Shown piece by piece: positions 18,650-26,985 of a stretch of 64,000 nt of DNA; position 1 is the stretch's first letter; every line of letters begins with the position of its first letter. Under the pieces are notes generated by a model that was not told where the DNA came from, did no database searches, and was given only the letters and a program-made list of their open reading frames with translations. Origin of the DNA: Alkalimarinus coralli (GTDB taxonomy: Bacteria > Pseudomonadota > Gammaproteobacteria > Pseudomonadales > Oleiphilaceae); the NCBI RefSeq assembly GCF_023650515.1, contig NZ_CP096016.1, positions 2,442,001-2,506,000 of the forward strand. The letters are read 5' to 3'. The position numbers and the translations under genes are program-made.

Positions 18650-19690
18650 ATGAATGCGAACTTAAAAAAGTTCTTAAAACGCACAGCCGTTAAGCTATTC
18701 CATTTAGGGTCTGCTGTGTTCTGGGGCTTTAATAGAGGGAATCTGATTATTCTGACCTATCACCGGGTGCTACCTGACAACAGCATAGAGTCTCGCGATG
18801 AGCAGCCTGGAATGATCGTAAACCCGGAAACCTTTGACATGCATCTGCGTGAACTTAACAAGCGCTTTGAAATAGTTGACCTCGAATACGCTATTAATAA
18901 TTCAAAGTTGCTGGCCAAAACCGGTAAAAATTACTGCGCCATTACCTTTGATGACGGATGGAAGGATAATTTTGACTTTGCGTTTCCTCTCTTAAAGAAA
19001 CACAACGTTCCCGCCACGATATTTCTAGTTTCTAGCTTTATTGAAACCAGCAACACTTTTTGGCCTGGGCGTCTGATAAAGATATTAAATAACCTTCAAT
19101 CCGCTTCAAAAGACAGATCGACTCTGACAAGTACCCTTCCCGACTCGGAATCAAAAGCCTGGCTGACATCATGCTTGGATAGCACACTATCCGACCCCAA
19201 GTTATTCGTAGATGCAGCGATTTCAAACGCAAAGTCACTTTCTGATTCAGCAATTAATCAACACTTAGACAAAATAGAAGAGCAGCTAAAACTGACCAGA
19301 TCCCCCTCAGACAGGGTAATACTCAACTGGGACGAAATCGATGAGCTAACGCAGTCAAAACTTATTAAGTTCGGATGCCACACAAAACACCATACTCGAA
19401 TCAACCATATTAATAACAAACAATTACTCAAAGAGGAGTTGGTCGACTCAAAGCATGACCTGGAAAAGAAACTGAACACCTCGGTCAGTTTGTTTTGCTA
19501 CCCCAACGGAGATCAATCTACCCAAGCAGAGCAGGTCATCTCAGAGCACTATTCTGCTGCCGTAACTACATGCAAAGGCCTTAACAAACTGAACAACCTG
19601 GCGCCATACACACTAAAAAGAATCACAATGCACCAGGGTGGCTCGTATGATGCGGCACGGTTTTCTGCAAAAATCACTGGACGCATGTAG
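18650..19690 (+). CDS. Polysaccharide deacetylase (NodB-fold) family protein
   Basis: A 346-residue carbohydrate esterase family 4-type protein. Landmarks are LTYHRVLPD near residue 35, the metal and catalytic motif ITFDDGWKDN near residue 100, the metal-binding HTKHH near residue 240 and the CYPNGDQS motif near residue 282. The family removes N-acetyl groups from polysaccharides or peptidoglycan. There is a weakly hydrophobic N-terminal stretch (FHLGSAVFWGF) but no clean signal peptide. It diverges from the EPS operon and probably modifies that polymer. An insertion of about 80 residues separates the second and third motifs. Confidence 0.87.
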   Translation: MNANLKKFLKRTAVKLFHLGSAVFWGFNRGNLIILTYHRVLPDNSIESRDEQPGMIVNPETFDMHLRELNKRFEIVDLEYAINNSKLLAKTGKNYCAITFDDGWKDNFDFAFPLLKKHNVPATIFLVSSFIETSNTFWPGRLIKILNNLQSASKDRSTLTSTLPDSESKAWLTSCLDSTLSDPKLFVDAAISNAKSLSDSAINQHLDKIEEQLKLTRSPSDRVILNWDEIDELTQSKLIKFGCHTKHHTRINHINNKQLLKEELVDSKHDLEKKLNTSVSLFCYPNGDQSTQAEQVISEHYSAAVTTCKGLNKLNNLAPYTLKRITMHQGGSYDAARFSAKITGRM

Positions 19691-19708
19691 CATCAATAGA
19701 GCTTATTT

Positions 19709-20320
19709 ATGGTCGCGCTCCCGTTATTATCCATCCAGAACCTCTCATTACTGCACGTCGGCCCCATCAACCTCACCCTCTGTGCCCATCACTGTATTGG
19801 CCTTAGTGGGCCTTCGGGTTGTGGCAAATCCGTGCTGCTAAAAGCCATTGCCGATTTGCTGGAAAGCAATGGAGAGATGTCTCTTGAGGGCCAATCTCAC
19901 AAGGCGATTACGGCACCAGACTGGAGAAAAAAAGTACAGTTAGTACCCGCTGAAAGCCTGTGGTGGCACAATACAGTTGGAAAGCACTTTGAATTCCCCA
20001 TTAAACAAGCATGGTTAGCCAGGTTATCTTTAGATTCAGATATAGCGCAACAAGCGGTCAATCAGCTTTCCACAGGCCAAAAGCAGAGGCTGGCGCTTCT
20101 AAGATCACTAGAGAAAAAACCTAAGGTGCTGTTATTAGACGAGCCGACTGCCAGTTTGGACAACAGCAACACGGATAGCGTCGAGAAATTTATTAAAGAA
20201 TACATCACTGACAACAACGCCGCCGCACTATGGATTAGCCACGACCCCAGCCAGCTTGAAAGAGTGGCAAACACCACGTTATATATGATCGACGGGGAAC
20301 TTGAAGGGGCTGCCGCATGA
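19709..20320 (+). CDS. fetA: ABC transporter ATP-binding protein FetA-like
   Basis: A short ABC ATPase of 203 residues with Walker A GPSGCGKS, signature LSTGQKQRLALLRSL, Walker B VLLLDEPTASLD and switch His in WISHDP. It overlaps by four bases (ATGA) a gene for a FetB/YbbM-family permease. This pairing and the short ATPase match FetAB (YbbLM), reported to export iron and help resist oxidative stress in Escherichia coli. The assignment rests mainly on the partner. The ribosome site is weak (AGAG). Confidence 0.82.
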   Translation: MVALPLLSIQNLSLLHVGPINLTLCAHHCIGLSGPSGCGKSVLLKAIADLLESNGEMSLEGQSHKAITAPDWRKKVQLVPAESLWWHNTVGKHFEFPIKQAWLARLSLDSDIAQQAVNQLSTGQKQRLALLRSLEKKPKVLLLDEPTASLDNSNTDSVEKFIKEYITDNNAAALWISHDPSQLERVANTTLYMIDGELEGAAA

Positions 20321-21117
20321 ATATGATCAGTCTAAGCATCTGGGATCTACTCGCGACCTCCTCTCTGATACTTATTTTGGCCGCAATCAGTTTTAAACAA
20401 CAATTCAACCTCCACAAGCAACTGATTATTGCCGCAATAAGAGCAACCATCCAGCTTTTTTTGATCGGGTTTATTTTGCGTTGGCTGTTTGGCGATATAA
20501 ATCCCGTTTGGCTGGTGGTCGTCGCAGGCATCATGTTACTGGCAGCAGGCCGTGAGGTAATAGGCCGTCAACAGCGGCCCTTTGCTGGTGGCTTTGGATA
20601 CCTGTCCAGCGTTTTGTCGATGTTCCTCTCATCATTCATACTCGTCACTGCCACACTCTCTATTATCATTAAACCCGACCCCTGGTTCTCCCCTCAGTAT
20701 GCAATCCCCCTACTAGGCATGCTACTCGGCAATACCATGAATGGTATTTCAATTTCGATGGACCGATTAACCTCAACTGCATGGCAACAACAGCAAGTGA
20801 TTGAACAACGCTTGATGCTCGGGGAAAGCAGCGCTCAAGCACTTGCCGATATAAAAAAAGAGGCGATGCGTGCAGGCATGATCCCTTCTATTAATGGTAT
20901 GGCGTCGGCAGGTATAGTGGCACTGCCCGGTATGATGACAGGCCAAATTCTAGCCGGTAGCCCTCCTTTAGAAGCGGTAAAGTATCAACTATTGATTCTA
21001 TTTTTAATTTCTGCCGGGTCTGGCTTTGGTGTCTATGCTTCTCTTGAGCTTGGCAGCCGACGACTGTTCGATCAGCGCCACCGGTTGCGCCTTGAGCGCT
21101 TAAAAAGTGCCCCTTAA
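20317..21117 (+). CDS. fetB: FetB-like iron export permease (UPF0014)
   Basis: A 266-residue inner-membrane protein with six or seven helices of the UPF0014/FetB family. Typical motifs are AAIRATIQLFLIGFILRWLF, MLLGNTMNGISISMDRL and the cytoplasmic loop EAMRAGMIPSINGMASAGIVALPGMMTGQILAG. It forms the membrane part of the FetAB exporter with the preceding ATPase, to which it is translationally coupled. The usual length is about 260 residues. The substrate is inferred from the E. coli homologue. Confidence 0.88.
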   Translation: MNMISLSIWDLLATSSLILILAAISFKQQFNLHKQLIIAAIRATIQLFLIGFILRWLFGDINPVWLVVVAGIMLLAAGREVIGRQQRPFAGGFGYLSSVLSMFLSSFILVTATLSIIIKPDPWFSPQYAIPLLGMLLGNTMNGISISMDRLTSTAWQQQQVIEQRLMLGESSAQALADIKKEAMRAGMIPSINGMASAGIVALPGMMTGQILAGSPPLEAVKYQLLILFLISAGSGFGVYASLELGSRRLFDQRHRLRLERLKSAP

Positions 21118-21147
21118 CTCCACACGACAGGTCAACGGAGAATAAAC

Positions 21148-21903
21148 ATGATGAGCAGAACCCCCTTATATCGATTCGCGCTATCACTCGTTATATCAAC
21201 ACTTTTTTCCCCCTATCTCTATGCAGACCCTATCAGATACCAAGAGGTCTCCAGCCCCGAGAAACCGACATCCGATGATTGGATATATCTTACCGTCAAT
21301 TTAGGCAGCCTCGACACCCAGGCTCAAGCTACGATCACCGACCCAGACACAGGGGAAAAAGCATATGCGGACGTGCCATCCATACCGTTTGGAGGCATAC
21401 AGGCACAAATCCCGATGGCCCGCCAGTGGCTTGAGTACGGCTTTGAAACAGGCGCCCATATTGGTTGGAAAAACGACAGTTTTGTGTTCGTTGCAACCAA
21501 CAATCAAGCTGCGCTGGCATTAAAGAATCAGTTTTTTCTCATGGAAATCCATGGCGGTGTTTTTGCCGCTATCGCACCCAACAGCCGATTTAGAATTTAC
21601 GCAGGCACCGGGCCTCTGCTCGCCTACGGGCACATTAATAACACTGATGAGCAGCCAGAAAACCTCCCGGCAGCACAAAACGGAACCAATATCACGATTG
21701 ACCTTGGCAAAAGCGAAAATGACGTTTCATTAGGTTTTTATGGGCGTGCTGGACTAGAGTACTTCACCCGTTCGGGGTTCAGCTTTGGCGCAGGCGTAAG
21801 AAGAGCCAAATATGATATGGATTTTGGCAACGTGGCAGGTGATATATCGTTTAACGACAATCTCTACTTCATCACACTGGGGCAGCGATTCAAGATTTAT
21901 TAG
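21148..21903 (+). CDS. Outer-membrane beta-barrel protein of unknown function
   Basis: A 251-residue protein with a signal peptide (about 1-26, cut near LYADP). The alternating hydrophobic strands are typical of a small outer-membrane barrel: FFLMEIHGGVFAAIAP, FRIYAGTGPLLAYGH, LGFYGRAGLEYFTRSGF, FGAGVRRAKYDMDFG, and a terminal strand LYFITLGQRFKIY. It resembles the OmpA/OmpW-like eight-stranded folds in general form, but I cannot assign a family. It begins 30 bases after fetB and may share its transcript. Confidence 0.7.
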   Translation: MMSRTPLYRFALSLVISTLFSPYLYADPIRYQEVSSPEKPTSDDWIYLTVNLGSLDTQAQATITDPDTGEKAYADVPSIPFGGIQAQIPMARQWLEYGFETGAHIGWKNDSFVFVATNNQAALALKNQFFLMEIHGGVFAAIAPNSRFRIYAGTGPLLAYGHINNTDEQPENLPAAQNGTNITIDLGKSENDVSLGFYGRAGLEYFTRSGFSFGAGVRRAKYDMDFGNVAGDISFNDNLYFITLGQRFKIY

Positions 21904-21964
21904 CCTTGTATGGGCCTTGGGAACCTCCATCGAGTTTGCCAACAACAGCCTAAAACTAATGCGT

Positions 21965-21989
21965 TATAGTATAGGTTCTTGGAGAACCT
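21965..21989 (+). promoter_or_regulatory. Putative -10 box and palindromic operator of the RHH gene
   Basis: TATAGT at 21965-21970 is a good -10 hexamer. It is followed by a perfect inverted repeat with 7-bp arms, AGGTTCT and AGAACCT (21973-21979 and 21983-21989), ending two bases before the start codon. The right arm contains the ribosome site. The position fits autoregulation by the ribbon-helix-helix protein or ribosome-site masking. I found no -35 box at the correct distance. Confidence 0.45.
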
Positions 21990-21991
21990 GA

Positions 21992-22201
21992 ATGGCGTTA
22001 AAAGCAACCTCTGTTAGGCTTGACGATGAAACGTTAAAGCGTGTTGGCCAAATGGCTGAAGCGATGGACCGGCCCCGTGCCTGGCTGATGGCGCAAGCAA
22101 TAAAGCAAAGCGATAAGCTTATAATGGAGGTAAGCAGGCACAAACTTGAAGTTCATGCCTGCAATAGATTAATCCTGACTGACGATAATCTCAGGAAATA
22201 G
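21992..22201 (+). CDS. Ribbon-helix-helix (CopG-type) DNA-binding protein, orphan antitoxin-like
   Basis: A 69-residue protein whose first 40 residues match the ribbon-helix-helix fold of ParD/RelB-like antitoxins: ATSVRLDDETLKRVGQMAEAMDRPRAWLMAQAIKQ. The usual antitoxin C-terminal tail is absent, replaced by a Cys- and His-containing segment. The last 33 bases overlap the 3' end of apbC on the other strand. No toxin gene follows. It may be a decayed antitoxin whose frame now ends in apbC, or a solitary repressor. A perfect palindrome just upstream could be its operator. Confidence 0.65.
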   Translation: MALKATSVRLDDETLKRVGQMAEAMDRPRAWLMAQAIKQSDKLIMEVSRHKLEVHACNRLILTDDNLRK

Positions 22202-23269
22202 ATTAGTATAATTTTTGGCTCGTTGAGAAAGCTCTGCCGCCACTTTTCGTGCAATATCACGATACATCAGTGCAACTTCAGAATCAGGTTCTGCCACAAC
22301 CGTTGGAGTGCCAGAATCAGTCTGTTCACGAATCGTTTTATGCAGCGGAAGCTGGCCCAGTAACTCCGTTTCATACTCTTGCGAGATTCGCTCTCCGCCC
22401 CCCTCGCCAAACAGCGGTTCATGGTGACCACAGTTGCTGCAGATATGCACGCTCATATTTTCGATCACACCCAGCACCGGTATATCGACTTTGCGGAACA
22501 TTTCGATGCCTTTTTTACAGTCGAGCAACGCAATATCCTGAGGGGTTGTAACAATAACCGAACCCGCAACCGGCACTTTCTGGGAGAGCGTTAACTGAAT
22601 ATCACCTGTACCCGGCGGCATATCAACAATTAAGTAATCCAGATCATCCCATAGAGACTGGTTCAATAACTGCTGGACTGCGCCACTGACCATGGGGCCA
22701 CGCCAAACCATCGGGGTTTTATCATTCACCAGAAATGCCATCGACATCGCTTGTATGCCATGTTTTTCAAGTGGTATAAAAAATTGATTATCTTGGGTTT
22801 TAGGGTGCGTTCCATCGGGGAATCCGAGCATTAAGCCGACACTTGGGCCATAGATATCAGCATCCAGTATGCCGACTTTTGCCCCTTCCTGACTCAGCGC
22901 CAATGCTAAGTTTATCGATGTGGTCGACTTCCCTACTCCGCCCTTGCCCGAGGCAACTGCGATAATATTCTTCACTTTATCCATATTTTTCATATGGTTC
23001 TGAACTTGGTGGGGAATAATGTCAGTGGTTACATTAATAGTAACCTTCTCAACCCCTTCAACATTCTCAATGGCCGACGTTAGAATCTGAGACATTCCTC
23101 CTTTGATCCCGTCACAAGGGTAACCCATCTGAATATCAACAGTTACATTACCTTGTTCGTCACTGGCAACATTTTGTATCGCCTTAAGCTCATAAAGGTT
23201 TTCATTAAGGTAAGGGTCTTGATAACACTTGATAGCAGACTCTAACTGCGTCGCATCGATTTGACTCAT
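22169..23269 (-). CDS. apbC: Iron-sulfur cluster carrier protein ApbC/Mrp
   Basis: A P-loop NTPase of 366 residues that binds and transfers Fe-S clusters. The N-terminal MIP18/DUF59-like domain occupies about residues 1-90. The deviant Walker A is ASGKGGVGKSTTSINLA near residue 105, followed by DADIYGPS, VDMPPGTGD and the cluster-binding CxxC (HICSNCGHHEPLFG) near residue 273. It is cytoplasmic. In Pseudomonas it lies between dcd and metG; here it still faces metG divergently, but dcd is about 17 kb away. Its last 33 bases overlap the small RHH gene on the plus strand. Confidence 0.94.
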   Translation of the reverse strand: MSQIDATQLESAIKCYQDPYLNENLYELKAIQNVASDEQGNVTVDIQMGYPCDGIKGGMSQILTSAIENVEGVEKVTINVTTDIIPHQVQNHMKNMDKVKNIIAVASGKGGVGKSTTSINLALALSQEGAKVGILDADIYGPSVGLMLGFPDGTHPKTQDNQFFIPLEKHGIQAMSMAFLVNDKTPMVWRGPMVSGAVQQLLNQSLWDDLDYLIVDMPPGTGDIQLTLSQKVPVAGSVIVTTPQDIALLDCKKGIEMFRKVDIPVLGVIENMSVHICSNCGHHEPLFGEGGGERISQEYETELLGQLPLHKTIREQTDSGTPTVVAEPDSEVALMYRDIARKVAAELSQRAKNYTNLFPEIIVSQD

Positions 23270-23581
23270 AAAATTATTCCACCGAGCATTTGCGTGTAAA
23301 ACGATAGTTCGAAAAATGTTACAGAAGGGTAAAACCGAGTAAAATAGTCTACTACTTCTAACTCGAAGTTAAAATCCTAACGACTTGGCAATTCGCCAGA
23401 AGGCCATTTATTTTGCGTTTGCTCAATAATAACTCGCTAAGATCAGGAATTAGATGAAACTTTAAGCATCAAACGGTATCATAGCGCCCATTTTATATGC
23501 CGTCATTTCCAAGCACTATTTTTAATGCTCCAAGACCAAGCAGTTGATAAGCACTAAGAGACAACACTGGAATAAGTAACC
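23270..23581. other. Divergent apbC-metG intergenic region
   Basis: These 312 bases contain no convincing ORF or RNA. They must hold the promoters of both divergent genes, but I could not place a -35/-10 pair with correct spacing on either strand. Confidence 0.4.
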
Positions 23582-25645
23582 ATGACAAAGACCACAGCAC
23601 GAAACATTCTGGTAACCAGCGCACTTCCCTATGCCAACGGACCTATTCATTTGGGGCATATGCTGGAATACATCCAGACTGATATTTGGGTACGCTTCCA
23701 GAAACTCCGTGGTGAGAAGTGTATTTACGTCTGTGCTGATGACGCTCATGGAACCGCAATTATGCTGAGAGCAGAGCGGGAAGGTATTACTCCAGAGCAG
23801 TTGATTGACCGAGTAAACAAAGAGCATAAGTCAGACTTTGATAATTTCCTAATTGAGTTCGACAACTACTACTCAACTCACTCGGAAGAGAACAAGTCTC
23901 TTTCAGAGTTGATCTATAACCGCTGTCTGGCAAAAGACCGAATCGCCTCTCGATCAATCACCCAAGCGTTTGATCCGGAAAAAGAACTGTTTTTGGCAGA
24001 TCGATTTATCAAAGGCACCTGCCCCAAGTGTAAAGCCGAAGACCAGTATGGCGACAACTGTGAAGTATGCAGCGCAACATACACGCCAATGGAGCTTATT
24101 AACCCTCGCTCAGCCATTTCGGGTGCAACGCCAATAGAGAAAGATTCTGAACACTTTTTCTTTAAGCTGCCGGAGTTTACCGAATTTTTAAAAGAGTGGA
24201 CTCGCAGCGGTACGTTACAACCACAAATTGCCAACAAACTTTCGGAGTGGCTGGATACCGGTCTGCAAGAGTGGGACATCAGCCGTGACGCGCCTTATTT
24301 TGGTTTTGAGATTCCAAACCAGCCCGGCAAGTATTTTTATGTTTGGTTGGATGCCCCCATCGGCTATATGGCCAGCTTTAAGAACCTTTGTGATCGCCGT
24401 GACGACCTGAATTTTGATGACTACTGGGGCAAAGATTCCACCGCTGAGCTATATCACTTCATTGGTAAAGACATCATTAATTTTCACGCCCTGTTCTGGC
24501 CTGCGATGCTTTCATGCGCTGATTTTAGAACGCCCACGGCAGTCAACGCGCACGGTTTTGTCACCGTCAATGGCAAGAAGATGTCTAAGTCGAGAGGGAC
24601 ATTCATTAAAGCCAGCACCTACCTGGAACAACTTGACCCTGAATACTTGCGCTACTATTTTGCAGCCAAACTAACCAGCCATGTTGATGACCTGGATCTC
24701 AATCTTGAAGACTTTGCACTGCGCGTTAACTCAGACCTAGTCGGTAAAGTGGTCAATATCGCCAGCCGTTGTGCCGGTTTTATTACTAAACGGTTTGAAG
24801 GCTTGCTGTCTACAGAGTGTGATGAACCTGAACTGTTAGCAAAGTTTGTGGATGCTGGCGACGAAATAGCCGAGCTGTACGAATCACGAGAGTTTGGTAA
24901 AGCAATTAGATTGATAATGGAACTGGCCGAACTGGCAAACCAGTATATTCACGACAAAGCGCCCTGGACGCTGGCTAAACAAGAAGGCCAGGAACAGGCG
25001 CTACAGAATATCTGCTCTAATGCCATCAACATGTTCAAACTGTTAGTCACCTATTTAGCGCCTGTACTGCCTGCCATGACTCAAAAGTCAGAAGACTTCC
25101 TGAACATCAAACTGAGCTGGCACGAGCGTAGCCAACTGCTAGTTGCGCACAGGATCAACAAGTTCAAGCCCATGATGACGCGCATTGAGATGAAGAAAAT
25201 TGAAGCTATGATCGAAGCTTCAAAAGAGGATGCCATTGCCGAAGCCAAAGTGAGTGGAAATACAGCAACACCGCAAGCTTCAGAAAGTTCAGAGAGCCCT
25301 GCTATTGAACCATTTGCAGATGAAATCGAGTTTGACGATTTTGCCAAAGTTGATTTACGCGTAGCCCTGATTGCAAATGCAGAACACGTTGAAGGCGCAA
25401 AGAAGCTGCTGCGCCTTACTCTTGACCTGGGAGGCGAAACAAAGACCGTATTTTCAGGTATAAAGTCAGCCTATCAGCCAGAAGATTTGATAGGAAAGCT
25501 AACCGTAATGGTCGCCAACCTGAAACCGCGTAAAATGAAGTTTGGTTTATCAGAAGGCATGGTACTAGCTGCCGGGCCTGGCGGGAAAGAGATATGGCTC
25601 CTTGAGCCTCATGAGGGAGCAAAACCCGGCATGCGGATCATGTAA
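23582..25645 (+). CDS. metG: Methionyl-tRNA synthetase
   Basis: Class I methionyl-tRNA synthetase of 687 residues, the long dimeric form. It shows the HIGH-type motif PIHLGH near residue 25, the zinc knuckle [17 protein letters not shown] near residue 145, the KMSKS motif ([11 protein letters not shown]) near residue 335 and the anticodon-binding helical domain. A C-terminal tRNA-binding (EMAP/Arc1p-like) domain starts near [15 protein letters not shown] low-complexity Ala/Ser/Glu linker joins the last two domains. It charges initiator and elongator tRNA-Met in the cytoplasm. Confidence 0.97.
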   Translation: MTKTTARNILVTSALPYANGPIHLGHMLEYIQTDIWVRFQKLRGEKCIYVCADDAHGTAIMLRAEREGITPEQLIDRVNKEHKSDFDNFLIEFDNYYSTHSEENKSLSELIYNRCLAKDRIASRSITQAFDPEKELFLADRFIKGTCPKCKAEDQYGDNCEVCSATYTPMELINPRSAISGATPIEKDSEHFFFKLPEFTEFLKEWTRSGTLQPQIANKLSEWLDTGLQEWDISRDAPYFGFEIPNQPGKYFYVWLDAPIGYMASFKNLCDRRDDLNFDDYWGKDSTAELYHFIGKDIINFHALFWPAMLSCADFRTPTAVNAHGFVTVNGKKMSKSRGTFIKASTYLEQLDPEYLRYYFAAKLTSHVDDLDLNLEDFALRVNSDLVGKVVNIASRCAGFITKRFEGLLSTECDEPELLAKFVDAGDEIAELYESREFGKAIRLIMELAELANQYIHDKAPWTLAKQEGQEQALQNICSNAINMFKLLVTYLAPVLPAMTQKSEDFLNIKLSWHERSQLLVAHRINKFKPMMTRIEMKKIEAMIEASKEDAIAEAKVSGNTATPQASESSESPAIEPFADEIEFDDFAKVDLRVALIANAEHVEGAKKLLRLTLDLGGETKTVFSGIKSAYQPEDLIGKLTVMVANLKPRKMKFGLSEGMVLAAGPGGKEIWLLEPHEGAKPGMRIM

Positions 25646-25791
25646 TTGATTTGATTAGGATTAAATAACCTTATTCCAAATTCAACTAGATTTACCCTTC
25701 TTTAAATCTTGAATGGAATAACAAGCTTTCAGATAATAGCGACCCTATTTAATGGCCGGCCATCCCATTGGCTGGCTGATCGGAGTACACG

Positions 25792-26373
25792 ATGACCGAA
25801 TACATCCTTATTCTTGTCAGCACAATACTGGTCAACAACTTTGTGCTAGTGCAGTTTCTTGGCTTATGCCCATTTATGGGTGTTTCCAATAAGCTTGAAA
25901 CCGCTATGGGAATGTCGCTGGCAACCACCTTCGTATTAACACTCTCATCAGTCTGTAGCTATCTGGCATTTGAATACCTGTTGTCTCCACTGGGTCTTGA
26001 ATACCTGCAAACCATTACCTTTATTCTGGTAATTGCCGTTGTTGTTCAATTCACAGAGATTGTCGTTCGAAAAACCAGCCCTCTTTTGTACCGTGTTCTG
26101 GGAATATTTCTTCCGCTAATCACCACCAACTGCGCGGTACTCGGTGTCGCATTGCTCAATATCAAAAAGCAAAATGGCTTTGTTGAATCAATTATGTATG
26201 GGTTTGGTGCCGCCGTGGGTTTCTCTTTAGTGTTAGTTTTGTTTTCAGCAATGCGGGAACGCATTGCCGTGGCAGATGTTCCAGCACCGTTTAAAGGCTC
26301 TGCAATAGGTATGATTACCGCAGGCTTAATGTCTTTGGCTTTTTTAGGCTTCACCGGCTTAGTTAACATTTAG
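25792..26373 (+). CDS. rnfA: Rnf complex subunit RnfA
   Basis: A 193-residue integral membrane protein with six helices, starting [31 protein letters not shown], highly characteristic of RnfA/RsxA. The Rnf complex couples electron flow between ferredoxin and NAD to an ion gradient; in E. coli the homologous Rsx complex keeps SoxR reduced. RnfA is homologous to RnfE but inserted in the opposite orientation. A GGAG ribosome site precedes the ATG. It is the first gene of a tight rnfABCDGE-nth cluster. Confidence 0.96.
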   Translation: MTEYILILVSTILVNNFVLVQFLGLCPFMGVSNKLETAMGMSLATTFVLTLSSVCSYLAFEYLLSPLGLEYLQTITFILVIAVVVQFTEIVVRKTSPLLYRVLGIFLPLITTNCAVLGVALLNIKKQNGFVESIMYGFGAAVGFSLVLVLFSAMRERIAVADVPAPFKGSAIGMITAGLMSLAFLGFTGLVNI

Positions 26374-26388
26374 GAATCGGCTTAATCA

Positions 26389-26985
26389 ATGAGTATTATT
26401 TTAAGCGCCATTCTCACCCTCCTCGCGTTAGCCGTCATATTTGGCGCTATCCTTGGCTTTGCGGCAATTAAATTCAAAGTCGAAGGCAACCCTATCGTTG
26501 ATGAGATTGACAACCTTCTCCCTCAAACCCAGTGTGGACAGTGTGGCTTTCCTGGCTGCCGCCCATACGCAGAAGCAATCGCCAACGGAGAGGACATTAA
26601 CAAGTGCCCACCCGGTGGTGAGGCGACCATTCAGTCACTGGCAGACCTGTTAGATGTAGAAGCAACACCGCTTGATGCTGAACACGGGGAAGAGAAAGGC
26701 AAACAAGTCGCGGTCATACGTGAGGATGAGTGCATCGGTTGCACAAAGTGCATACAGGCTTGCCCGGTGGATGCGATTTTAGGTGCCGCAAAACAGATGC
26801 ACACAGTTATCGCAGATGAGTGTACGGGCTGCGACCTGTGTGTCGAGCCCTGCCCTGTCGACTGTATCGACATGGTGGCAGTGCCAGAGGATATCAAATC
26901 CTGGTCATGGGAAATCCCAAGTACCCTACCCCAACAGGACAGTAACATCATCGCGACCGATAAAGCCCCAGAGGTATCAGTGTAA
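26389..26985 (+). CDS. rnfB: Rnf complex ferredoxin subunit RnfB
   Basis: A 198-residue Rnf subunit with one N-terminal membrane helix. A four-Cys [4Fe-4S] domain follows ([17 protein letters not shown], with a further Cys in NKCPPGG), then two ferredoxin-type CxxCxxCxxxCP motifs ([12 protein letters not shown] and [12 protein letters not shown]). It passes electrons from ferredoxin into the complex on the cytoplasmic side. The C-terminal tail beyond the clusters is about 45 residues. Its stop overlaps the rnfC start region by one base. Confidence 0.96.
   Translation: MSIILSAILTLLALAVIFGAILGFAAIKFKVEGNPIVDEIDNLLPQTQCGQCGFPGCRPYAEAIANGEDINKCPPGGEATIQSLADLLDVEATPLDAEHGEEKGKQVAVIREDECIGCTKCIQACPVDAILGAAKQMHTVIADECTGCDLCVEPCPVDCIDMVAVPEDIKSWSWEIPSTLPQQDSNIIATDKAPEVSV

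Noticed and set aside
25752-25763. Palindrome ATGGCCGGCCAT before rnfA as an operator
   Set aside because: It is a single short GC palindrome with no known regulator match, likely chance.
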